Shown piece after piece: positions 33,203 to 40,740 of a DNA stretch of 64,000 nt (within the stretch, counting starts at the first letter, position 1; every line of letters starts with the position of its first letter). Location: NCBI RefSeq assembly GCF_008905045.1, contig NZ_VWMY01000004.1:176787-240786 (forward strand), read 5' to 3'. Position numbers and translations under genes: made by a program. Under the pieces are notes generated by a model that was not told the origin of the DNA, did no database searches, and saw only the letters and a program-made list of their open reading frames with translations. The stretch is from Streptomyces albicerus. GTDB taxonomy: Bacteria; Actinomycetota; Actinomycetes; Streptomycetales; Streptomycetaceae.

Positions 33203-35346
33203 CGGACCGGCTCCTGTACTGCGGGCACCGGCACGGCGGCCGTGGACTCGCGGTAGGCGCGCAGCTGAGCGGCGGTCTTCAGCAGCATCTCGTCGTACTC
33301 CGCTTCCGCGTCGGAGCCGAGGACGATGGCGCCGCCGGCGCCCAGGTGCATCCGGCCGTCGGTGAAGACGGCGGTGCGGATGACGATGTTGAGATCGGCT
33401 CCGCCACTGCAGCCGAGGTAGCCGACGGCGCCGGAGTACACGCCGCGGGCCTCCGTCTCCAGCGCGTCGATGATCTCCATCGTGCGCAGTTTCGGCGCTC
33501 CGGTCATCGAGCCGCCGGGGAAGCAGGCGCGTACGCAGTCCACCGCGTCGGTGCCTTCGCGGAGCCGGCCTTCGACGGTGGAGACGAGCTGGTGCACGGT
33601 GGCGTACGTCTCGGTGGCCATCAGGCGCGGGACCTTGACCGTTCCGGTCTCGCAGACGCGGCCCAGGTCGTTGCGGAGCAGGTCGACGATCATCAGGTTC
33701 TCGGCGCGGGTCTTGGCGTCCGCGGCGAGCGCGTCCCTGAGCCTGGCGTCCTCCTCCGGCCGGTCGCCGCGGGGTGCGGTGCCCTTGATGGGCTTGGCCT
33801 GGGCGACGCCGTCCCGGGTGATGCGCAGGAACCGCTCGGGGGACGCGCCGGCCACCGCCGTGTCACCGAACTTCAGGAAGGCCGCGTAGGGAGCCGGGTT
33901 GATGCGCCGCAGCACCCGGTAGTAGGCCAACGGGTCGGTTGGCGCGGGTAACTTGGCGGCATTGGTCAGGCAGATCTCGTAGCTCGTCCCGGCGTTCAGC
34001 TCACGTCGGCAGGCCTCGATGTCGGCGAGGTAGGTCGCACGGTCGCGGGTGAGCCACGGTTCGGCGGCACGGAGGCCGGGCTCGGAGGCAGAGGGCGGGG
34101 TCGTGGCAGGCGAGGCCGACGAGATGAAGCTCAGCTGCGCCACCGCGCTGTCGAGCCAGTCGGCCGCCTCGCGCGTGCCCTGCGGGGTGTCCTCGGCCAG
34201 GCAGACGGCATAGGTGAATCCGTCGCGGTGGTCCACGGCGATCAGCCGGTCGGCGAAGAGCCAGCTCGCGTCCGGGGTGTCGGCCCGGTGACGGTTCGGC
34301 GAGCCGCAGTCGGCCTTCAACTCGTAGCCGAAGTAGCCCACATAGCCGCCGGTGAAGTCGAAGGGCAGCTCGGCGGCGTCCACATGACGGGTCGCCAACT
34401 GCCGTTTGAGGTAGTCGAAGACACTCGCGCGGACCTTGCGCGGGGGCCGCCCGGCCCGCTCGATCTCACAGACACCGGCCTCGACGTCGTAGCGTACGAA
34501 CTCGGCCAGCGGGCCCGTGCCGTCGCCGAAGAACGAGAAGCGGGACTGCCCCTCCTCGACCCGGGCGCTGTCCAGCCAGAACGCCCTGGGCGCGGCGGCG
34601 CACATCCGGGTGAAGGCCGTCTCGGCGTCCACGGCGGTCGCGATCCGCCGGGTGTGCAGCCGGTGGCCGACGGGCACCGGGCGCCGTGGGCGAGGCACGA
34701 ACGCCGAGGCGCTGTTCTCGGTACGGGGCTTCCGCGGACGGGACTTGGTCAGACGGACCGTGCGGGGCCGGGCCGCGGTGAGGCTCCGGAAGTTCAGGAA
34801 CAGCTGGTGGCCGAATTCGGTGAGGACGGACTCCGGGTGGAACTGCACGCCCCACAGTGGCCGGGTGCGGTGCCGCAGCCCCATCAGTACGCCGTCCTCG
34901 GCCCAGGCGGTGCCCTTGAGGCTCGCCGGCAGCGGTTCCCGTACGGACAGCGAGTGGTAGCGGACGGCGGTGAAGTCCTGGGGCAGTCCGCGGAACAGGT
35001 CCTCGCCGTTGTGCCGGATTCTGGAGAGGTGCCCGTGCCGGGGCTGGGGTGCGGCCGTCACCCGGGCCTGCTCGCCCGCCGCGATGCCCTGATGTCCGAG
35101 GCAGACGCCGAGGACAGGGATGGCGGCGTCGGCGAGCACGGTGGCGCTGATGCCGAAGTCGCGCGCCCGGGCGGGGTGCCCGGGCCCCGGCGACACCACC
35201 ACATTGCCGAATTCCCGGAGATCCGGAAGGGCGTCGGCCGAGGCGTCGTTGAGGATCACCAGCGGCTCCACGCCGTTGACCTCGGCAATCAGCTGAAACA
35301 AGTTGTATGTGTACGAGTCATAATTGTCGATGAGCAGGGTCTTCAC
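33199..35346 (-). CDS. pabAB: Fused aminodeoxychorismate synthase (glutaminase + synthase)
   Basis: A 715-residue two-domain enzyme. Residues 1-195 are a glutamine amidotransferase: MKTLLIDNYDSYTYNLFQLI, catalytic Cys in VLGVCLGHQG (C82), His/Glu in VQFHPESVLTEFG. Residues about 235-700 are the chorismate-using domain: FTGGYVGYFGYELKADCGSP, IKGT in QAKPIKGTAPRG (K521), RAENLMIVDLLRNDLGRVCE and FPGGSMTGAPKLRTMEIIDA. The Lys in 'PIKGT' is diagnostic of aminodeoxychorismate synthase as opposed to anthranilate synthase (PIAGT). Fused PabAB in streptomycetes is common in p-aminobenzoate-derived antibiotic clusters. Codon 466 is TTA (33949-33951). GTG 35346 follows AAGGGGGG. Confidence 0.95.
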   Translation of the reverse strand: MKTLLIDNYDSYTYNLFQLIAEVNGVEPLVILNDASADALPDLREFGNVVVSPGPGHPARARDFGISATVLADAAIPVLGVCLGHQGIAAGEQARVTAAPQPRHGHLSRIRHNGEDLFRGLPQDFTAVRYHSLSVREPLPASLKGTAWAEDGVLMGLRHRTRPLWGVQFHPESVLTEFGHQLFLNFRSLTAARPRTVRLTKSRPRKPRTENSASAFVPRPRRPVPVGHRLHTRRIATAVDAETAFTRMCAAAPRAFWLDSARVEEGQSRFSFFGDGTGPLAEFVRYDVEAGVCEIERAGRPPRKVRASVFDYLKRQLATRHVDAAELPFDFTGGYVGYFGYELKADCGSPNRHRADTPDASWLFADRLIAVDHRDGFTYAVCLAEDTPQGTREAADWLDSAVAQLSFISSASPATTPPSASEPGLRAAEPWLTRDRATYLADIEACRRELNAGTSYEICLTNAAKLPAPTDPLAYYRVLRRINPAPYAAFLKFGDTAVAGASPERFLRITRDGVAQAKPIKGTAPRGDRPEEDARLRDALAADAKTRAENLMIVDLLRNDLGRVCETGTVKVPRLMATETYATVHQLVSTVEGRLREGTDAVDCVRACFPGGSMTGAPKLRTMEIIDALETEARGVYSGAVGYLGCSGGADLNIVIRTAVFTDGRMHLGAGGAIVLGSDAEAEYDEMLLKTAAQLRAYRESTAAVPVPAVQEPVR

Positions 35347-35374
35347 CCGCCCACCCCCCTTGTTCTGGTCGTTC

Positions 35375-35971
35375 TCAGCCTTGCGCAGCCCGTCGTTTGT
35401 GCCGTCCGCGAATTGCCTGCAGCGGCGGGTACAGCCATTTCTTGAAGAAACGCTGAAGTCGCGGCATGAGGATCCATGTGACGATGGCCGTAACGGCCAG
35501 ACACAGCAGCAGAGTGCGGATGAGAGGGTTGAGGCTGCCGAGATAAGGAAGTATCGCCAAATTGAATACGAGCACCGGAGGGAAGACCGCGCTCATATTC
35601 ACGAACCATAACTTCCACTTCGGTGGCGGACGCGGTGCCGCCGCGGTCGCGGACGCGGTTTCGGTCTGGGAATCGAACCAGGTCCGGGAACCCTGCACAC
35701 TCCGTCGGCCCGTCTCCCGGGCGAGCATCTCCCCACGGGCCTGCCACTCGGCCCGCTCCTCCGAGCCGTCCCAGGCCAGGGCGGAGCCTTCGCTGTTGAA
35801 GCGGTAGACCACATGCCACTCCGCCTCTCCGTCGACGAGCACGCCACCGCCGAGAAAGCCCGGCTGCTGCGCGGTAGCACGCAGCACACCCCACCCCCAG
35901 GAGTGGAACTCGGCCTCGCGGCCCGGTACCACTCGATACGCGACGGTGACGGTAACGGGATTCCTGGTCAC
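35375..35971 (-). CDS. ABM-domain protein with two C-terminal membrane helices
   Basis: About 198 residues. An antibiotic-biosynthesis-monooxygenase fold (VTVAYRVVPGREAEFHSW, GVLRATAQQPGFLGGGVLVD, EWHVVYRFNSEGSALAW) is followed by a linker and two hydrophobic helices (MSAVFPPVLVFNLAILPYLG; LIRTLLLCLAVTAIVTWILM) with a basic tail. ABM proteins are small oxygenases or dehydratases; the membrane-anchored form is of uncertain function. Codon 121 (35609-35611) is TTA, and several other rare, lower-GC codons (ATA, TTG, CTT, AAT) cluster in the helical part. It is the first gene of the operon. The start is uncertain: GTG 35971 or an upstream TTG at 36007. Confidence 0.75.
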   Translation of the reverse strand: MTRNPVTVTVAYRVVPGREAEFHSWGWGVLRATAQQPGFLGGGVLVDGEAEWHVVYRFNSEGSALAWDGSEERAEWQARGEMLARETGRRSVQGSRTWFDSQTETASATAAAPRPPPKWKLWFVNMSAVFPPVLVFNLAILPYLGSLNPLIRTLLLCLAVTAIVTWILMPRLQRFFKKWLYPPLQAIRGRHKRRAAQG

Positions 35972-36241
35972 GCCTCTGAATACGGAAAGAGAAGGCCTGC
36001 TGTTCAACTCTCAACGGAGTTTTTGCGTGCAGCCGGGAAAGCGGCTCTTTGTCACCCTTCTGCCCGCCTTGACATCTTTTGTCACACAGTACTTCGGGTA
36101 ACGTCCTCGAATTCCTGGAATCGCTTGCCGGGCCCTCGAAAAAAGCGGCACCATCGGCCTCGGGGGCACCGTTCGCCGGCGACGTGAAGAGTCCGATCAG
36201 CCGGACGATCAGCCGGATCTGAAAGAGCAAGAAGGAGATCC
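35972..36241. promoter_or_regulatory. Divergent control region of the pab cluster
   Basis: TTTGTCAC occurs twice in the same orientation (36048-36055 and 36078-36085, 30 bases apart), with TTGACA at 36069-36074 between them. The A/T-rich content of this stretch is unusual for the window. The direct repeats, spaced close to three helical turns, suggest a regulator site shared by the ABM operon and the DUF3050 gene. No pathway-specific regulator gene is present next to it. Confidence 0.5.
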
Positions 36242-37033
36242 ATGTCCAGGTACGACTGGAGCATGACCCACGAGGGAATCGACCGGGCGCGCGCCGAGAT
36301 GGAACCGGCCCGAAAAGAAGTCACCGCCCATCCGATTTACCAGCGGATAAACACCCGGGAACACATGGCGACGTTCATGGAACACCATGTCTTCGCCGTA
36401 TGGGACTTCATGTCGCTGCTGAAGTCCCTCCAGCGCGACCTGACGTGTGTGGACGTCCCCTGGGTGCCCCGTGGCTCGCAGGTGAGCCGGCGGCTGATCA
36501 ACGACATCGTGCTGGTGGAGGAGAGCGACGAACTGGACGGCGGCTTCACCAGCCACTTCGAGCTCTACCGGGCCGGCATGGCGGAGGCGGGGGCGGACAC
36601 CTCACGGCTGGACACTTTCCTGGCGCTGCTCACCGAGGGCCATGGCGTGCCGGCGGCGCTGCGTGTCGCCCAAGTGCCCGGTCCGGCGGCCGAGTTCGTC
36701 ACCACCACGTTCGGGATCATCAACGACAAGCCGCTCCACTGCCGGGCGGCGGCCTTCGCCTTCTCCCGGGAAGACCTCATCCCGGACATGTTCGACCAGG
36801 TCATCAAGAAGGAGGGCGCCGACCGGTTCCCGATGTTCTGCGACTACCTGGCCCGCCACATCGAGGTGGACGGCGAGGAGCACACGCCCATGGCCATGGC
36901 CATGGTGGCCGACCTCTGCCGCGACGACGACACACGCTGGCAAGAGGCCACGGAGACCGCGGCCCTCGCACTGGAGGCCAGGTCCCGGCTCTGGGACGCG
37001 GTCGTGGAGGCCATGGAGCAGGTGGACGGCTGA
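36242..37033 (+). CDS. DUF3050 protein, possible heme-oxygenase-like metalloenzyme
   Basis: A 263-residue all-helical protein: [40 protein letters not shown] (41-60), [20 protein letters not shown] (87-106), [20 protein letters not shown] (161-180), [20 protein letters not shown] (199-218). The pattern matches DUF3050. Clusters of Glu, His and Asp (E47, H48, H49; E94, E97, H105; H206, D210, H214) sit where heme-oxygenase-like diiron enzymes keep their ligands; that is my inference. Enzymes of that fold carry out N-oxygenation and C-C cleavage of small amines. GAAGGAG precedes the ATG. It diverges from the pab operon, so it probably acts on the same pathway. Confidence 0.8.
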   Translation: MSRYDWSMTHEGIDRARAEMEPARKEVTAHPIYQRINTREHMATFMEHHVFAVWDFMSLLKSLQRDLTCVDVPWVPRGSQVSRRLINDIVLVEESDELDGGFTSHFELYRAGMAEAGADTSRLDTFLALLTEGHGVPAALRVAQVPGPAAEFVTTTFGIINDKPLHCRAAAFAFSREDLIPDMFDQVIKKEGADRFPMFCDYLARHIEVDGEEHTPMAMAMVADLCRDDDTRWQEATETAALALEARSRLWDAVVEAMEQVDG

Positions 37034-37119
37034 TCCGAGCCGACGACGTCCCGCCCGCTCGCGGTGCCTGCCGTGGCGGCGCACGCCGGAAGCACTCGCT
37101 CGCGGGCAGGCCGCGTGCC

Positions 37120-37187
37120 CGGGCGGCACAAAGCGCCCGGTCGGATCGCACGGCGGGTGCCACAAAGCCCGCGCTCGGATCGCACGG
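37120..37187. repeat. 34-bp tandem repeat with hairpin potential
   Basis: Two copies (37120-37153 and 37154-37187) differ at about six positions. The shared core is CACAAAG and CTCGGATCGCACGG-like sequence. Each copy can pair around the CACAAAG loop (CGGGCG/CGCCCG in copy 1, CGGG/CCCG in copy 2). They may act as terminators of the DUF3050 gene. Confidence 0.7.
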
Positions 37188-37326
37188 CTGCGCGACACGC
37201 GGTCGGTGAGCCGCTGCCGGAAACCTCCCCCGGCCACCGGGCACCGACGGCCACCCCACAGCCCCGCGGGGCCCGGATGCCCCGAGCGGGTCCTGCGAAG
37301 GCCGGTGCGGTTCGGCAGCGACCCGA

Positions 37327-37430
37327 AGGGGCGCGGGGCTGTGACATGTGCGGCTCCGCCGCGATGGGGCCCCCGCTCGAGCGAAGCCGAGAGTGGGGGG
37401 AGCCACCAGCCACGACGGACCCGGGGACGA
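37327..37430. repeat. Dispersed intergenic repeat, copy 1, with nested palindrome
   Basis: 37327-37363 matches 54227-54263 in 36 of 37 bases (GGGGCGCGGGGCTGTGACAT, then GTGCGGCTCCGCCGCG). A second element, CCCCCGCTCGAGCGAAGCCG followed by AGAGTGGGGG, is inserted right after, then the original element resumes (CCAGCCACGACGGACCCG). Both pieces resemble intergenic repeats I know from Streptomyces genomes. Confidence 0.75.
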
Positions 37431-37454
37431 AGCACCGCACTTCCGGCGGAGCGC

Positions 37455-38534
37455 TCAGCGCGACCGCGGCGCCGCCGTGCTGTCGCGCACCACCAGCCGT
37501 GTCGGCACGAGCGTGGTCCCGTGCTCCGACGCGTCCTGGCGCATCTGCCGCAGCACGCCCTCGACGCAGCGTCGTCCCACCTCGGCGAAGTCCTGGTGGA
37601 CGGTGGTCAGGGGAGGCAGGAAGGATCCGGCCTCGGGGATGTCGTCGAAGCCGACGACACTGACGTCTTCGGGCACGTACCGGCCGCGCTCGTGCAGCGC
37701 CCGCAGCAGGCCCAGCGCCATCTGGTCGTTGGCCACGAACACCGCCGTGCAGTCCCGCTGTTCGGCGATTTCCAGGCCGGCCCGGTAGCCGGACTCCGCC
37801 GACCAGTCGCCGCGTACCAGCGGCGGCGTGCTGCGGCCCGCCTCGGTGAGTTCGGCGCGCCAGGCGTCGGCGCGCCGCTGCGCCGCGAAGGACTCCTCGG
37901 GACCGGCCAGGTGCCAGACCGTGCGGTGTCCGAGGTCGAGCAGATAGCGCACGGCGGCGCGGCTGCCGCCAGCCTGGTCGGAGTCGACCACGGTGTAGCG
38001 GTCGCCGGCGTCCGAATCGGCCACGACGACCTGGATGTGGGGCGGCAGGGAGAGGTTCACCGCGTCGAGCAGATGGACCTCCAGGATGACGATGACGGCG
38101 TCGACGGCCAGCTCCCCCAGCCGGGAGAAGGCACCGCGCACCTCGTCCTGCGTGGGGACGGCGACGGGCAGCAGCGTGACGGCGTAGCCCTCGTGCGCCG
38201 CGGAGGTGGCGATCGCCTCCAGCGTGCGGACGTTGCCCGTGGTGGAGAGACCGAAGGTGATGACGCCGATGGTGCGGAACTCACCGCGTTTGAGGGCCCG
38301 GGCGGCACTGTTGGGCCGGTAGCCCAACTGCTGCATGGCCGTCAGCACCTGCTGCCGGGTCTCTTCGTTCACGCCCGCGTAACCGTTGGAGACACGCGAG
38401 ACGGTCTGCGAGGAGACGCCCGCGAGTCGGGCCACGTCCGCCATGGACGCGCTCTGCGCGCGGCGGGAGGCCCGTTTCCTGGTACGTTCCGGCGCCTGCG
38501 GCCTGCTGGCCGAGGTGCTGTCCGTTGTGTCCAC
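37455..38534 (-). CDS. LacI-family repressor of the galactan operon
   Basis: A 359-residue regulator with HTH MADVARLAGVSSQTVSRVSN, hinge NSAARALKRGEFRTIGVI, and sugar-binding domain (YLLDLGHRTVWHLAGPEESF, VFVANDQMALGLLRALHERG, VSVVGFDDIPEAGSFLPPLT). GTG 38534 follows GAGGGAG five bases upstream. It diverges from the ABC/GH42/GH30 genes with two LacI-type operators in between, so it is the galactan-utilisation repressor and probably responds to a galacto-oligosaccharide or galactose. Confidence 0.93.
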   Translation of the reverse strand: MDTTDSTSASRPQAPERTRKRASRRAQSASMADVARLAGVSSQTVSRVSNGYAGVNEETRQQVLTAMQQLGYRPNSAARALKRGEFRTIGVITFGLSTTGNVRTLEAIATSAAHEGYAVTLLPVAVPTQDEVRGAFSRLGELAVDAVIVILEVHLLDAVNLSLPPHIQVVVADSDAGDRYTVVDSDQAGGSRAAVRYLLDLGHRTVWHLAGPEESFAAQRRADAWRAELTEAGRSTPPLVRGDWSAESGYRAGLEIAEQRDCTAVFVANDQMALGLLRALHERGRYVPEDVSVVGFDDIPEAGSFLPPLTTVHQDFAEVGRRCVEGVLRQMRQDASEHGTTLVPTRLVVRDSTAAPRSR

Positions 38535-38620
38535 CCGTCTCCCTCGCTACCTGAATCGCAGTTTGCCCCAAGCGACCCTTGACCACCGTAACCGGGGCAG
38601 TGTAGACATGCCGCCATCAG

Positions 38621-38681
38621 ATGTTTACGTAAACATAACAGCCCACGGCTCGCTCCGGGGCGGTGATGTTTACGCAAACAT
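38621..38681. promoter_or_regulatory. Twin LacI operators
   Basis: ATGTTTACGTAAACAT (38621-38636, perfect palindrome) and ATGTTTACGCAAACAT (38666-38681, one mismatch at the centre), 45 bases apart between the divergent lacI and ABC genes. Both have the LacI-type central CG. Spacing allows looping or cooperative binding. Confidence 0.85.
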
Positions 38682-38694
38682 CGGCGACCGGGGT

Positions 38695-38739
38695 GTGTCA
38701 CACATTCGCCGGTCGCGCGGTCTCACATTCGTGTGACAC
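38695..38739. promoter_or_regulatory. GTGTCACAC/GTGTGACAC inverted repeat upstream of the ABC operon
   Basis: Nine-base arms at 38695-38703 and 38731-38739 are perfect complements, with TCACATTCG-like half repeats inside. The site is 30 bases before the first ABC gene, after the LacI operators; it could be a second regulator's site or part of the leader. Confidence 0.4.
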
Positions 38740-38769
38740 CGGTTCCGAGATGGACGAGCGAGGAACGAC

Positions 38770-39693
38770 ATGACGACGCTACAAGCCCCCGCGGCCGTGG
38801 AAGGGCGCCCGGCCCGGCCACCGAAACGGGACCGGCGCTCCTGGACGGGGTGGGGGTTCATCGGTCCCTTCGTGGCCGTGTTCGCCCTTGTCTTCCTGGC
38901 CCCGATCGTGTACTCGATCTACCTCAGCCTGTTCCGGGACCAGCTGATCGGCGGCACCACGTTCGTCGGGCTGGACAACTACACACAGGCGCTCAAGGAC
39001 GAACGGTTCTGGGACTCGCTCGCACGGGTCTCGCTCTTCCTGGCCATCCAGGTGCCGATCATGCTCGGCATCGCCCTGCTGATCGCCCTCGCGCTGGACA
39101 GCGGACGCCTGTACGGCAAGGACTTCTTCCGCATCGCGATCTTCCTGCCGTACGCCGTGCCCGCCGTGGTGGCCACCCTGATGTGGGGCTTCATGTACGG
39201 CACGAAGTACGGACTGGTGGGTGACATCAACTCGGCCTTCGATGTCACCCTGCCCGACCCGCTCTCGTCCGACCTGGTCCTGGCGTCGATCGGCAACATC
39301 GTCACCTGGGAGTTCATCGGCTACAACATGCTGATCTTCTACTCCGCGCTGCGGGTCATCCCGAACTCGCTCTACGAGGCCGCGGAGATCGACGGCGCCG
39401 GGCAGTTCCGCGTCATCACCGCCATCAAGCTCCCCGCCATCCGCGGCGCCCTCGTCATCGCGACGATCTTCTCGATCATCGGCAGCTTCCAGCTCTTCAA
39501 CGAGCCGGCCATCCTGCGGCCGCTGGCGCGCAACGCCATCACGACCGACTTCACCCCGAACTTCTACACGTACTCGCTGTCCTTCAACGGCCAGCAGCAC
39601 AACTACTCCGCGGCGGTCGCCATCATCATGGGGCTGATCACCATGGTCATCGCCTATGTCGTGCAGCTCCGCGGCATGCGCAAGGGAGCGTGA
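38770..39693 (+). CDS. Sugar ABC permease, MalF type
   Basis: A 307-residue permease of the CUT1 class: WTGWGFIGPFVAVFALVFLA, LARVSLFLAIQVPIMLGIAL, RIAIFLPYAVPAVVATLMWG, IGNIVTWEFIGYNMLIFYSA, and EAA loop LYEAAEIDGAGQFRVITAIK. GAGGAAC precedes the ATG. First gene of the operon; followed after four bases by the second permease gene. With the binding protein it imports oligosaccharide, likely galacto-oligosaccharide. Confidence 0.92.
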   Translation: MTTLQAPAAVEGRPARPPKRDRRSWTGWGFIGPFVAVFALVFLAPIVYSIYLSLFRDQLIGGTTFVGLDNYTQALKDERFWDSLARVSLFLAIQVPIMLGIALLIALALDSGRLYGKDFFRIAIFLPYAVPAVVATLMWGFMYGTKYGLVGDINSAFDVTLPDPLSSDLVLASIGNIVTWEFIGYNMLIFYSALRVIPNSLYEAAEIDGAGQFRVITAIKLPAIRGALVIATIFSIIGSFQLFNEPAILRPLARNAITTDFTPNFYTYSLSFNGQQHNYSAAVAIIMGLITMVIAYVVQLRGMRKGA

Positions 39694-39697
39694 CCCG

Positions 39698-40657
39698 ATG
39701 AGCAGCACGAGCAGTCCCGTCACCACCGCCTCCCAGTCCGCATCCGCTCAGGCCACCGGCGGTTCCAAGGGCGCGCCCCGACTGCGCACGCCCCGCAAGA
39801 CGCATGTTCCCGGGCGCCCCAAGCGCAGCGTGCTGCTGACCGTGCTCACCGGGCTGATCCTGGTCTACACCGTCGTGCCCTTGTTGTGGCTGGTCATCAG
39901 CGCCACCAAGTCCCAGGAAGGGCTGGCCAACTCGTCCGGACTGTGGTTCAGCAGCGACTTCGCCCTCTGGGACAACATCAGCGAGACGTTCTCGTACAAC
40001 GACGGCATCTTCGTCCGCTGGCTGCTGAACACTCTGCTGTACGTCGTGCTCGGCGCCGGCGGCGCCACCCTCCTCGCGATCCTCGGCGGCTACGCGCTGG
40101 CGAAGTTCACCTTCCCCGGCAAGCGCGCCGTCTTCGCCGTGGTCATCGGTGCCGTGGCCGTCCCCGGCACCGCCTTGGCGGTGCCCACCTTCCTGATGTT
40201 CAGCAAGATGGGACTGACCGACACCCCGTGGGCGGTGATCATCCCCTCGCTCGTGTCGCCCTTCGGCCTGTATCTGATGTGGGTCTTCGCCACCGAGGCC
40301 ATCCCCACCGAGCTGATGGAGGCCGCCCGTATCGACGGAGCGGGCGAGATACGCACCTTCTTCCAGGTCGCCCTGCCGCTGCTCGCCCCGGGCACCGTGA
40401 CCGTGCTGCTGTTCACCACGGTCGCGACCTGGAACAACTACTTCCTGCCGCTGATCATGCTCAAGGACCCGGACTGGTACCCCCTGACCCTGGGCCTGGA
40501 CGCCTGGAACAACCAGGCCCAGACGATCGGCGGCGACGTGATCTTCAACCTGGTGATCACCGGCTCGCTCCTCACCATCATCCCGCTGATCGCCGCGTTC
40601 CTGCTGCTCCAGAGGTTCTGGCAGTCCGGGCTCGCCGCCGGAAGCGTCAAGGAATGA
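39698..40657 (+). CDS. Sugar ABC permease, MalG type
   Basis: A 319-residue permease: VLLTVLTGLILVYTVVPLLW, FVRWLLNTLLYVVLGAGGAT, AVFAVVIGAVAVPGTALAVP, EAA loop LMEAARIDGAGEIRTFFQVA, and ITGSLLTIIPLIAAFLLLQR. Start is four bases after the MalF-type stop. Family members depend on a shared MsiK-type ATPase encoded elsewhere in Streptomyces; no ATPase gene is present in this operon. Confidence 0.92.
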   Translation: MSSTSSPVTTASQSASAQATGGSKGAPRLRTPRKTHVPGRPKRSVLLTVLTGLILVYTVVPLLWLVISATKSQEGLANSSGLWFSSDFALWDNISETFSYNDGIFVRWLLNTLLYVVLGAGGATLLAILGGYALAKFTFPGKRAVFAVVIGAVAVPGTALAVPTFLMFSKMGLTDTPWAVIIPSLVSPFGLYLMWVFATEAIPTELMEAARIDGAGEIRTFFQVALPLLAPGTVTVLLFTTVATWNNYFLPLIMLKDPDWYPLTLGLDAWNNQAQTIGGDVIFNLVITGSLLTIIPLIAAFLLLQRFWQSGLAAGSVKE

Positions 40658-40740
40658 CCCGCCCTCAGGCCACCACCCCCCTCGGCCCCACACGTTTCAC
40701 CCTCACCCTGTCCCACCCACGAAGAAGTGGAAGCACCTCC

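Larger units (their letters stand above)
37034..37454. other. Non-coding stretch with tandem and dispersed repeats
   Basis: 421 bases without a gene. It holds a 34-bp imperfect tandem repeat (37120-37187), a palindrome GCCCCGCGGGGC near 37260, and a dispersed Streptomyces repeat (37327-37430). Confidence 0.7.

Noticed and set aside
33199..35346. PabAB as anthranilate synthase (TrpEG)
   Set aside because: The active-site motif is PIKGT, not PIAGT, and a PabC-type lyase is in the same operon.
36642..38582. 646-codon plus-strand frame across the DUF3050 3' half, the repeats and the LacI gene
   Set aside because: Spans two genes and a non-coding stretch out of frame; composition is typical of high-GC shadows.
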